NCBI GenBank assembly: GCA_963082875.1
Contig: OY720099.1
Span: 1,426,001 to 1,490,000, forward strand
Direction: 5' to 3'
Length of the DNA: 64,000 nt
Source of the DNA: Corella eumyota
Taxonomy: Eukaryota > Chordata > Ascidiacea > Phlebobranchia > Corellidae
Shown: positions 39,282-51,900 of the stretch, in pieces
Layout: every line of letters starts with the position of its first letter
Position numbering within the stretch: the first letter of the stretch is position 1
Program-made: the position numbers and the translations under genes
The notes under the pieces: model-generated
The model's input: only the letters and a program-made list of their open reading frames with translations
Databases searched by the model: none
What the model was told of the DNA's origin: nothing

Positions 39282-42200
39282 ATGCTTCGACAAGAGATAT
39301 ATATTCTATTGTTATTTATATCTGTAACCTCGGCCTGCATTAGACCTGAAAAAGGAACTTTATTTGCCGATTTCGCACGCAGGTAATTTATGAGTAATCT
39401 GTTGTTCAAATTTATTTGGTTTTTGTGTGTTTTGAAGCTGGATTAAACGGAATAACATGACATGCGCACGTGGAATTTTGGTTTGTTTATTCCGTTCTAG
39501 TATTTTCAGCAAAATAACAAAATTCCTTCGGATTTTGGTGAAAAATTTAAGCTAATAACAAAACTAATCTATGTTTAAAGCTGTATTATCTCACATGCAA
39601 AACGCATTAGTTTTAATCTAGATTAAACTAAAGCCAATCCCATTTTATAAACAACTCAGTTGTATAATCGTTTTAGCTTTGCCCACCTATTAAAAACTGA
39701 ATATCAGTATGTTAAAGATTTAATTGGTAATCGATTATTATTTCAAAAATTCGTGACGTCATATTATCATTTTTGTGACGTAATTATCTTAATATCTTTG
39801 GCGTTTTTGTATAAATTTTTATGACGTTATTATATACATTTAGTTACGTCATTATTCGATTATTTCTTTTTAACACTATTCCCTTATCTCTGACGTCACC
39901 ATAAATATATGTGACGTCAGTATTACGATTTAAGGATCTACCAGATACTTATGACGTCATCGGTATCGAATTTTTGTGACGTCATGTTTTTGTTTTAGGT
40001 CGGATGTTGTTCTAAGAGCCGAAGTAGTCCGATTAAATCCGGTAAACAACGGAGCCAAGGGAAGATATGACGCGACCTTCCGCATTATTGGATTGTTTTC
40101 CGCTAAGTCTCAACAATTTGCCATTGGCGATACGATAAGGTAAACATGTATTGGAAACTTTGTGTACCGCAGATTTCAAGGAATCGTAAAATTCCCAATA
40201 TTATTGTTTGCTGCAAATTACTTCCTTGATATGTTTTGATTTGGTTTTGAAAAGAAAATTAGCGCGACATGTTAATAATTAAGTTTCCCTTTTTCCTTAA
40301 AAAGACGAAAAATCTTTGGTCTGCCCTCTTGTATTATTATTCTTTACTAATAACGCTTTTTTTGCTTTGCCAATCTGCTAATATTCACATTTTTTGTCTT
40401 TAGATTAGGACAATTTGGTCGTAAACCGTTATGTGCCCCAGTTCAGCCGAAATCCCAGCATATTCTCTTTCTGCGAAAGTTAAGAGACGGAGAGGGAGGC
40501 ATAAAAGCTTCTTACGGTTTACGATACAATCCAGTCCCTTTATCAAATCGAAATACCTTCTTTTTTGGCCGTTTTTTAGCAGGTAAGTCTAGTATTTTTA
40601 TTTAAATTAAATGGTAGACTTTACAATAAGTAAATTTCACATGATTACTGCATAAAAACTTGCTTTTTTACTTAAATTGATGCAAAATCTTTTCGTTACA
40701 ATAGAAATAAATATTAAGTTTAATAAACAAGGTTATTTTGGGAATTCCGATGCAATTCGCAGGGGCTTTGAAATGCGCGCTTAAATTTTGTAGTTTTAAA
40801 TGTGATAAAATGTAATTAAAATGTTATAAGTTTAAAAATTTAACAACCTTTTAATGTGGTTCAGGTAAAATATTAAGAACTAATATTCTAAGCTCCGGTT
40901 GTCGAGGTTTAAAACGACCTCAACATGGAAAAATTCAATGCACAACAACTCTTGATCGGTGTCGAATTATGTGCAATAAAGGATACAAACTTACTAGGAG
41001 TTCAAAGTACAAAAACTGCGACATTTTAACCGGGATTTGGAGGCCGAATGGACGTCCGAAATGCGAGGCAATCGATTTAAAACCCAGTAAAAAATCGGGG
41101 GTAACTGTGTCTGTTATTAGAAATATTATTAAGAGCGCATGGTCCCCGAAAAAGAGGATCCAACTTCCGGTGGGATCTTCTAGAGACGAGGAAGTTGAAG
41201 AAGAGGAGGAGGTAATTGAGGAGGAAATGCAGCCCATTCGTAAGGCTAGAAAACCATGGAAACCAAGCACAAAGTATGTTCCATCCAGCTCTAAGATCCA
41301 GGAAGAAGAAGAAGAGGAAGAAGAAGAACAGGAAGAGGAGGAAGAGGAAGGAGAAAATAACAGGATTCAAATTAGCCAAGCAAAGCCAAGTTGGAGTAAA
41401 AAACTGATTAGTAATGTTGTAAAAACACTGACTAAAAACGAAAAAGAAGAAATCAAACCAACTACAATTGCGAATGAAGAAGAAAACTTGGTAAATTCAA
41501 GGTCTGCCTTAGTAGGACAACCCCCAATTTCATTAAAATCAACCCCAATTAAAATAACATCTTTGGTACAAAAAGATCCATCTGAAGAAGCAGAAGATTC
41601 AACAACCGAAGATCCAAACTTAATACAAGATGAACATTTAGTCACTCTGTTAAACCTAGAAACTCTGCATGAAAGAGAAAACTCATCAATAATTAACCAG
41701 ACAACTCCAATACCTACGACAAGTGCAGTTACATCTAAACCCCGCCAACTTTACCAATCATCATATCGAAGTATTGGTCTTAATGGAGATTCATGGTTAA
41801 CAGATGGAGTATTAAACAGACCAGTTATGTTAATTAGCGGAGCTATTTTTGGGTGCCCAACTTACAAAGGCACAGTCACAATTCATAGCTCGTGGCACAA
41901 TGGTTTTACCGGCGACATTTATTTTCCTGCGATGAAGAACCCAATCATGGGAGGCTGGATGACCCGAATTGCATTTAATATGGAAGTAGAGGAGCTGGAG
42001 ACTTATACAGTTGATTTTCTGGCTGTCACCCACAACAGATTTGAATATTGTTTCATGTCGAAAACCTACAACTTGAACATTTATTATGATCAGGTAAGAG
42101 AGATGTTGAAAATTTGTTTTCAAAAAAAAAAAATTAGCATATATTTATTGTCTTTAAACTAGCATAAAGTTATTATTATTAATACTTTAATTTTAATTAC

Positions 42201-45200
42201 TAACAGTTAGAATCAAATCTTGGAAACTAGGTCTTTAAGCAGATTTGTCTAAAATTTATTTAAATGATTCAACTTTAAGCATTAAATTTATATTTAGTTT
42301 AAATTAAAAGTACCAGCAGCAGTGATCCATCTCATGTTATCTAGTTCTACGAACATTGTTTTGCCATTCCTTATTGTTATTATTTTTCAGGATTTGACGC
42401 TGAGTTTTGTCGGCAAAATTCGAGAAAGTATCGGGAATACTTATCCTCAAATCAAAGGAACAGCTGAGTTACTCGGATATTGTGCTGACTACGAGTTGAG
42501 GGAGAGGAAAGTAGGAACCTTGGTACCAAGCGGTTACATTGGTTCCCTTGATGCTAATATTTGGGACACAGTGCCGTAAGTATAAGAGAAAAAAATTGCT
42601 GAAAAATTCTAATATAAAAATAAGGACTATAATTTTAAATTTTTTTTTATTTCTTGTCAAATAATTACAACTTATTTATTTTTTTTTGATATTTGAAATA
42701 TTTTTTGTCTGCAGACCACAAGCTCAGTCTCGTAAATTTGATGAAGATTTAACAAACGAGGACAACTTGTTGGAAGACAATTACGAGGAAAATAAATTTT
42801 TGTTTGCTGAACGATGTCTTGCAAAAACTAGGAATGGGGGTTTCCCAGCTGGGGGAAAAATGAACTTGAAATGGAAAAAGACAAAGTTTCAAGGTCGGTT
42901 CATTGTCATGAGTTTTGAGTTTTTAAAACATTCTTAAATTACCATTTTTTGATAATTAATTTTTCTTTTTTTAGGCAACCAGTTAAAGAAGGTTACAGCC
43001 AACAAGGACCGAGATTACAACGAAATTATCCACAAATCAATTTTGTTTTACGAGGCTCAGAGATCTGGAATTTTATCCGGGAAGAACAGAGTCCTCTGGA
43101 GGTCAAACTCTGATGTTAAAGATGGATGCAGAATGGGAGTTGATCTAACAGGAGGATGGTATTGTGGTAAGATTAAAACTTTGTTTTTTTGTTAAATTAA
43201 ATCGAATATATATATTTATAAATAGAATATTACATATTTCTCTTAATCAAATTTTACCAAAAAAAATCAGAAATAACATGTTTTTATATTATACACAGTG
43301 CGCACCTATAATCACATGTAAACGGATGTTTATTAATACATTGACATTTCAGTTTTATCAATAACCCACTGTATTAGGTAATGCTGCAGTTTGAACAAAC
43401 AAAAACATGTAATTTTACTAAAACACTATTTCCCACGAACTTGTCTCGATAACGAGCACCAACTATTATTCCCATAAACACTTCATATTAGATTTAGATA
43501 AAGATCTAAAAAGAACATTGTGTTCTTGTTTTAAGATTGAGACTAAGATAGTTCCACAATTTCGTGACGTACTTTGCCATTTGACATTTTATTGATGTTT
43601 TTTAATAGAAAATAATTGAATGCAAACTTGCCTAAAGCTTAAAATTTATTAAATATAAATTGCATTCTGATGGGTAATTGGGTTCAATGGATATCTATTT
43701 AATAGCATAATCTTAACCGGCAGCGTGGTGTAGTGGTAAGAACTCTTGCTACACCACACATAAGGTCATGGGTTCAATCCCTTGAGTAAGGTGCTATAAA
43801 CGGTATGAACTCCTGCTGAGCCAGCACTTAATAAGCAGTATAATTATTGGGCAATTATAATCTATAATATCCCAAACTGCCACAGGCAACTTGAGACTGG
43901 GTCGGAGTAACTGATGTAACTCTATGTTTAAGTCGTGCATTCGACTTTCCCACATCGAGGATAAAGATATATACAAAAAAAATCTTATCACTTACCTATT
44001 TTTTAATTCAAATTTATGTTTTTTATAGGATCTGGAAATGTAAAAAATACTTTCCTAATTGCATACAGTACAACTATGTTAATATGGGGTGCTATAGACT
44101 ACAACGAAGCCTACAAAGAATCTGGTGAAATAGAAAACCTAAATGCTCAGATAAGATGGGCAACAGATTACCTGATTAAGTGCCATTTAGACAAGAATGA
44201 ATTAGTTGTTCAGGTAAAAAATATACCCAAAAATTTCGGGAAATTTCTAAATTTTAAAATAAAAAAATGCTTCTTTTTTTAGATTGGAAATTATTTATCG
44301 GCTGCAAAGGATTGGAATAGGCCGGAAGATTCAAAAGATTACTTGCGTAAAATTTACAAAGTTACTGAATTACGACCGGGTTCTGATGTTGCAGGGGAAG
44401 CTGCTGCTGCATTGGCTGCTGCCAGTATTTACTTCCAAGAAAGTGGTAAGATTAACATTATAATATAGATAAAGTTTTATATGTTAATTTATGATTTTAA
44501 ATATCATTTTATTATAAACCAAATAAAGTCAGTTATGGCATTCAGGAATAACTGTCATTAATGACTTGTTAAATTTAAAAAAAACTGTAATTTTAACTTT
44601 GGATTTGCTTAAAAAATAAAACATTTTTTATAAAAGTTAATTTTAAATTAATTTCTTATTTTTTCCTGTTCTTTTTTGTAATATTTCTCATCACTACAAT
44701 TTCTTGGTAACCATACAAAATTTCCACAGCTTATCTTAATGTCAATTATTTAAGAAATTTATTAGAAACGAGTCGGATCTACTTCCTGAGAATCAGATTA
44801 ACTTTTAACGTAACTAACCTTTTACTTGGCTTAATGTCAAGGAAAAGTGGACAATTTGCGTCCATTAATTTTTAAGTATTAGTTATTTGAATCTGCCTAT
44901 CAACTATTTAACTAATTTAATCTATACTAAATCTTATTCTGGTCAGATTTTTTGTATGATTTCTTTAACTAAAAATTTAGAGGTACTTTAATACAGAAAA
45001 TGGCACAAACATATTTTAAAATTGGTAGAAATATTAAGGCTATAACTTTACAAAAATCATAATTTTTTTAAAACTTAAAATTTTTACTAATTTAAATATT
45101 TTTATTAACTTTTTTTTCAGATCCAGAATATTCCCAAAAATGTTTAAAACATGCTGAAGAATTATTCAAATTTGCCGATAATTTTAGAGGATCTTATAGT

Positions 45201-46998
45201 TCTATTATACCAAGAACAGCTACGAGATATTTTACTTGGCATGGAATAAACGATGAATTAGTAAGTATTACAATTAAGGAATATTTTATGTCAAAATATT
45301 TTTTATTAAATATTTGGATATAATTATGTATACATACTAAATATTAAAAAAAAAAATTAAGAATTAAACTACTTTAACTTGCTAATTAAAAAAAAATAAT
45401 TAAAAAAATAGAGAATAATTTTAATTAGTATTAATTATTACATTTTATTTTTTTTAAGGCCTGGGGTGCCTTGTGGTTATACAGGGCGACAGATAACCCA
45501 GATTACCTACAAAAATCCGAAGATTTATACCAGACCTTAGATACTTCCAAAAACATCTTTCAATGGGACGACAAAACTCGAGGTCTGAGTGTTTTATTAG
45601 CTAAGGTTACTCGTAAACCTGGACACATGGAGTTGGTGAATTATTATGTGAATTGGTTGATTGATAGCTCATTGGAAACTGTAAATGGATTGGTTTGGAT
45701 TAACCAATGGGGGCCTACAATGCATGCAGGTGATAAGAAGTAAAAGTTAATAAAACTTTACAATATTATTTTTATGTGACACTATTAAATAGCCTGTCTT
45801 ACGGTCGATATTGTAGTTGTCGTAGCATAGTTGCAACTCTCAACTAATATCATATTGCAACTCTCAACTAATACCACTAAGCCTTATTATATATGTATAT
45901 ATTACTACTTAATAAATACAACATATTATATACCAATATATTTTTCTAGCAAATGCTGCATTTTTGGCCCTCCAAGCTATGGATCTAACAACAGACAAAG
46001 AAATTCGTGAAAATTTTTATAATTTTTCTAAAAATCAGATGGAGATATTGGTGGGTGGAATTGGGGATGGTTTTGTTGTTGGAATGGGGCCTAAATCACC
46101 CCAAAACCCCCATCATAGAGGAAGGTGGGTAACTAAATTTAAAATGTTGAATTTTTATTTTTAATTTTGTTAAAGATCTAAAAATGTTTTTTTATTAAAA
46201 TTTAATTTAAAAATTAAAAAAAATTTGCATACAGTATTATAGTGTTTAATATTTCATGTAACATTTATATGTTTATACATATTGCCTCTTAAAAATTTTA
46301 ATAAAAAAAAATGTCTGTTTTCATATTGAGAAACCCCCTTTAATTAATATTTAGTTGCCTATATATTTGTGCAAGCCATGTATAAGTACTAACAATTAAA
46401 CATGAATTCACAGTACTTGCCCGTTATCACCTGAACCATGTGACAGGGGTGTTTTGTACAATAATGAAGTCAATCCTAATATTTTATTTGGTGCTCTAGT
46501 AGCGGGTCCTGATAAATATGGGCGGTAAGTAGTATATTTTAAAGTTTTTTTTGGTCATTTTTTGTGGGAAAGTCAAATGCACGACTTAAACATAGAAAAA
46601 CATTAGTTACTCCGACCCAGTCTCGAGTTGCCTGTAGTAGTTATATTATAGATTATAATTGCCCGGTAATTATGCTGCTGATTAAGTGATGGCTCAGCAG
46701 GAGTTCATACCGTTTATAGCGCCTAACTGAAGGGCGCTACAGCATAAGAGCAGTGGGGATTGAACCCACGACCCCATGTGTGGTGTAGTAAGTATTCTTA
46801 CCACTACACCACGCTGCCGGTTTCAATATTATTAAAAAATAATTTGCTTTAATTATTATTTATTTCTTGTAATATATCAGATACACTGACACAGCTAGTG
46901 ATTATGTGAACAACGAAGTTTCAATCGGTTTCAACGCTGGATTTCAATCTCTTGCTGTTGGTTTAAAACAAAAACAAATCAACAAATACAGAACTTAA
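39282..46998 (+). CDS. Secreted NtA-like / Sushi / acidic linker / CBM2-like / GH9 protein, GH9 catalytic Asp motif lost
   Basis: Exons: 39282-39382, 39999-40139, 40404-40582, 40865-42093, 42391-42575, 42715-42893, 42975-43166, 44029-44213, 44283-44445, 45121-45260, 45459-45729, 45950-46124, 46414-46524, 46881-46998 (1122 residues). Signal peptide ([14 protein letters not shown]). Residues about 25-145: OB-fold domain like agrin NtA ([11 protein letters not shown]...[15 protein letters not shown]...HILFLRK). About 150-210: six-cysteine Sushi-like module. About 225-450: acidic and Ser/Thr linker with long Glu runs. About 460-610: CBM2-like ([13 protein letters not shown]...GGWMTRI). About 690-1122: GH9 ([79 protein letters not shown]). 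The usual DAGD after GGWY is CGSG, so the aspartate general base is lost while the C-terminal Glu remains. Likely a cellulose-binding, non-hydrolytic matrix protein (inference). Confidence 0.85.
39754..39984. promoter_or_regulatory. Cluster of CRE/ATF palindromes in intron 1
   Basis: Perfect TGACGTCA at 39754, 39891, 39912, 39952 and 39977, plus near matches TGACGTAA (39776), TGACGTTA (39822) and TTACGTCA (39844), all in the 230 bp before exon 2. The tandem paralogue has the same kind of cluster at the same place. Candidate intronic enhancer, or a repeat. Confidence 0.6.
43716..43980 (+). repeat. tRNA-derived SINE
   Basis: Head GGCAGCGTGGTGTAGTGGTAAG, a short deletion after GGTTCAATCCC, and the standard GAGGATAAAGATATATAC end. 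It lies in the intron that separates the two halves of the GH9 GGWY...CGSG motif and ends about 49 bp before the exon at 44029. Confidence 0.87.
46557..46820 (-). repeat. tRNA-derived SINE
   Basis: Reverse copy missing the outermost tail; head complement CTTACCACTACACCACGCTG is intact. It is in the last intron of the GH9-like gene. Confidence 0.85.
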
Positions 46999-48935
46999 TG
47001 TAAATTATACCATATTGGTATTAGATTGGTTAACAATTTACTAACAACTTTGTACGAAGGGGGTAAAAATCTAGCCCTATGGTACAATAAGTAAACTAAA
47101 AAACGTAGAAAAAAAGTAATTTAACTTTAACTAAGAATATATATGTTATAAAAACTTGAATTTTTATTTGAATACCAAGTTAGACCCTTATGACATAAGG
47201 AGGCCGACTTCACAGTCTATTTGAAGAAGTACAAAAATTACCTATGAAAAAAATCGTTTTTTTGTTGAAAATTAAGTGTTAGAGTGAGGTGTAAGGTTGA
47301 ATCAGGTGTAAATGTTGAAATTTTTATGTTTGTAGTTTTGCTTTCAGTGATTGCATTTTTTGTGTTTTTCTTTTATTTTTAAACGTTCCTTTTTGCGTTT
47401 TTTTCGTATATTGTGATCATGTTGAAATACAACGACGACTTTTTGTTTGAACAACTTTTGTTATTGTTTTTTGCACATTGTTATTAAGGTATAAAAATGC
47501 GTTTAAAAAGTGCATAAAATAACAATTTTAAATTCTATTCGCATATCATTAAAAAGCGCATTGCCGAGTGTACATAGGCTATCCATAAAAATAAAAAATT
47601 TCGAAAACAATTCATTGGCATAATTAAAACTAAAATGAATTCCAAAATAAATGCGCTTTTTTATGATTGGGTTAGGGTAAGGGAGGTAGATAAAATACGT
47701 TTTACTGTCGTTGAAATAGCATTTTGGGCTTAAGTTTTTCATAGTAATTTATGTTAAATACAACAAAATATTTATAACAAAACAACCGCAAGATTGCAAA
47801 GCATTTTATTTATTTCAAATATTCTTTTAACACAAGAGGATTATATGGGATCGTCTAATTGTGATTTAAACACAATTCTCCGACTTACGTTCAAGAAATG
47901 TTAATTTACATCGACATATCACGACCAGACTAAAAACTTTTGTATTTAAGTGTTGTTATATATAGAAAGTTACCGCATTTTTACCGACATTTATCTATTG
48001 GTTTTTCTACGAAAGCAGTATGTGATGTAAATATATGGTTAATAGTAATTTTTTATTATTTTTGAAGATTATGAATTTAAGATTTATCATTTAAACTTAG
48101 GGTTGAGGTAAAAATGTTGCAAATTCTGTATTTTGCCTTAAGCCAAATTGTTTTATTGGCTGATAACTTAAATTGACCTTTTAAAAAATTGTATTTTTAA
48201 TAACTATTTTGTTTATTAGCTTTGATATTATATTTTTATTGAAAAATACTATTTTGGGCCTTTATTTTATATCATTTTGATTTTAAAAATTTGCCTAATA
48301 AGCACTTTATATTCAACCTTGTAAAACTTCTTTTATTTTCCGTTTGTTTTGACTCAAAACATTCGAATGTTAGTCGTCAGATAACATCTTCAAGTGCGTA
48401 TGTTTTTTTTTGACAAGCTATAAATATAAAATAATTGCACACCTAAAAAGTAAAGCTACGATAGTTTGACTTTTAGATTTTAGATACGACATTTTGTTAA
48501 AAAATTTGGTTAAATTTTAAATATGAGACCTGGCTTTTTATTTACAGTTTAATAAGAATTAAAATTACGTAAAGTTAAAAATATAAAGTATATTATATTT
48601 AAAAGTAGAGTTTTTACATTTCAAATAGTTTAATTTGCAAAAAGTTAAATTAAAAAATTGATTTTTTATTAGTGATATTATTCTACATCATGACTTGTGA
48701 TTTTATAGTAATTGTAGGTAATTTTTAGACAGCAAATGTCTGCGAATTTGAAATAATAGTTTTTATAAAGTTCAATTACAGTTCTCTTAAACAATTTGTT
48801 GCAATTTAAAGCAATTTGTAAATTTAATTTATTTCAGTTCAAATATTGCAACATGTAGGTTGTTTAAAAGATAAAAAAAAACACTGAATTTGTCAAGAAA
48901 AATAGCAAGTTTTTATTCCTAAAGCAATCTGAAGA
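46999..48935. other. Intergenic between the two tandem paralogues
   Basis: 1.9 kb of AT-rich sequence: 3' UTR of the GH9-like gene and upstream region of its paralogue. No GH9 remnants, SINE or other repeat recognised. Confidence 0.5.
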
Positions 48936-51900
48936 ATGCGAAATTTCGTCAACTCTGTGTTTTGTTTTTTGTTCGGCCTGCAATGCCTTACGTTTGCTTG
49001 TATAAACCCTGAAAAAGGAACAATGTTTGCTGACTATGCACTAAGGTAAAGTTGTATTAAAATGTTGTTTACCAGATTATAAACTTAGAACGTATAGCAC
49101 ACTTAACATTTTTGAGAAAAGCGCTACATTAAGTATGTATTTAAAAATAGCGTTAAATATTTAACGTTTTAAATGTTTTATAAAGGGGAATAACATTTAA
49201 AAGAATACTTAGTTTAATTTTGAGATTAATTTGATTTTTATATCCGAAAATTTTTGTTTAAAATTTAATGACGTCATTATACCAAGTTTGTTATGTTAAT
49301 ATTTTATTGTCTGTGACGTCATCATCAAATATTTATGACGTCAAAATCTAAATTTATCGCTTAATTTATGTGACGTCATCATAATTTTAACTTTTGTGAC
49401 GTCATATTATTTTTATTGTTCAAGGTCGGATGTTGTTCTAAGAGCCGAAGTAGTTCGATTAAATCCGGTAAACAACGGAGCCAAGGGAAGATATGACGCG
49501 ACCTTTCGAATTATCGGATTGTTCTCTGCTAAGTCCCAACAATTTGCCATTGGCGATACGATAAGGTAAATGTTAAGGCAATTTAAATATAATTTAACAA
49601 AAAGTAATATGTTATTTGAAAATGTAAAACGTAAAAACCATGACGTCATAAACAACTTTATTTTTTAAATTTTTTCAGGTTAGGTCAATTTGGTAGAAAG
49701 CCTTTATGTTCTCCTATAAGACCTAGAAGTCGACAAATTTTGTTTTTAACAAAATCAAGGGATGATAATTCAAAATTTACTCTCCGTTACAACCCGGTTC
49801 CTTTGTCTGGAAGAAACGTTATCTTTTTTGAACAAGTACTTAAAAGTATGTTATATATTATTTTTATGTTTATTTATATGTAATATTTTATTTTTATGTT
49901 CATATATCTCTAATGTGGGAAGGCCGACTTCACGACCTGAACATAGAGTAACAACTGCTACCTCGACCTATTCTCAAGTTGACTTTGTTAGCTTGGAATA
50001 TTATAGAATATAACTGCCTGATAATTAAACAACTGATTTAGTGTTGGCTGGAGTTTTTATCGTTTATAGTACCTTACTTAAGAGCGCGTCAACTTAAGAG
50101 CAGTGGGTTTTAAACCCGGGACCCTATAGTTTTAATATTTTTACGTACATGCGAGATGTTTTTTTATATGGACTTCATAAAAATTTACTTTTAGACAAAA
50201 GATATGGTCGCAAAATATTAAAATCAGGCTGCAGGGTTCTCCAAAAACCTTTGAACGGAAAATACCAATGCACGCCCAATCTTGAACGATGCAGAATTAA
50301 ATGTCACGAAGGCTTTGAGCTTATCGAGGGATCAAAATACAAGTCTTGTGACGTCATAAGCGGACGTTGGAAGCCAGAGATCACAAATGAGTGTGTTTTA
50401 ATAAAGAAGGCAGCGATATCACCATTAAGAAATTTACTTTTAAATTGGTCGCCCAAGAAAAGAAAAGTGTTGCCAAAAACTGAGAATAATGAAGAAGTCG
50501 AGGAATTGGAGGAAGTAAATGAAGAAATTATTCCTCAAGTTATTATTAGAACTAAACCAAAATCTTGGTCGATTTCATCTTTTAAAAGAACGTTTGCATC
50601 GGAAGAAGAGATTGAAGAAGAGGAAGAACAAGAAGAAGAGGAAGAAGAAGAGGGACAAAATGTTATTATAAAACCAAGAAGCAAATGGAACCTAAAACCT
50701 AAAGTTGATATTAATCCAAATGTTCCAAATAAAGAAGACGAAGAGACAGAAGAAAAGGAAGAGCAGGAAGAAGAAGAGGATAAAGAAAAAGGAAATAATA
50801 TTTTAAAACCTTTTATAAACTTCAGTTTCTCAAAACCAAAACTTAATGTAAAACCAACTTCAAACAGTAACAAAGAAATAAATCAGGATAATACTGAGAA
50901 AAACGACACAGACACAAAACCCAATGTTATCAAAATTGAATCTACACTAAACGTTGGCAACATAACTGTTAAGAAAAGTGACCCGAATGATATAAAAATT
51001 GATTCAGATCAAGTGTCGTTACGATCATTCGAATTTTCATCTAACCAAACTCAGTCAAAGCCTGGAGAAGAAAGTGTAACTACTGCAAAAACGGTGTCCA
51101 AAAATACAAATACAGACAATGTACCTTCTTCTTCCCCTACTACAAATAAAATCATTATTAAGCCATTAACGTTTACCGTAAGTGGCACTACAACAACCAA
51201 ACCGCTAACTACTACTACTACTAGTTCTTTTAAAAATGAGACTGTACCAGACGACTCGTGGACGGAATTCAACGGTTTATTATATCAACCAGTGACTATA
51301 CCAAATCTTGAGGGTGTTTTTGGTTGTCCTACTTCTACAGGAACTGTGACAATATTTAGTTCTTGGCGAGATGGGTTCTCGGGAAACTTTTACATTCCAG
51401 CCTTTGATCAATATATTGTTGATTGGGTGGTTCAAATTTCGTTTGACATAGAAGTTGAAGAGCTGGAAATGTTTACCGTTGATCTACTCACATTTTCTCA
51501 CAATAAATTTGATTATTGTTTCAAGCCAAAGATCTACAACAGAATGATTTATCTCGGCCAGGTAAAAGTTCTTTGTATTTTTTTCGTTTATTAATATTTT
51601 GCCTGCATAAAATGGCGACTTTTTGCTGAAAATTTTTTGGCCCGGTCTTAAATTAATTTAGTATTTTCCGTAGATAACATATTGGTTTAAAATATTAGAC
51701 AAACTTTAAGATCAATATATATATATATTTTTTTTAGGATTTAACTTTAAGTTTCGTGGGCAAAGTTAAAGAAAAATATGGAAACTATCCAGAAATCAAA
51801 GGGCAAGCGACTTTGTACGGACTATGTTCGAAATATGATCTCAAAGATAGAAATATTGGAACTTTGATGCCAAGTGAAAACGAAGATGTTAACAAGGAAA

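Noticed and set aside
40935-41645. Open frames on the minus strand opposite the acidic linker of the GH9-like gene (and likewise 50535-50873)
   Set aside because: They are Ser/Leu/Phe-rich mirrors of the Glu-coding repeats on the plus strand, with no splice structure or family signal.
47503-47742. Short minus-strand frames in the 47-48.9 kb and 62.9-63.1 kb gaps
   Set aside because: Each is a lone frame of chance length with no domain signal and no splice partner.
50149-50194. A start for the paralogue's large exon at 50149
   Set aside because: This stretch is intron ending at the acceptor TTTTAG; the true protein comes in phase from the exon ending at 49845.
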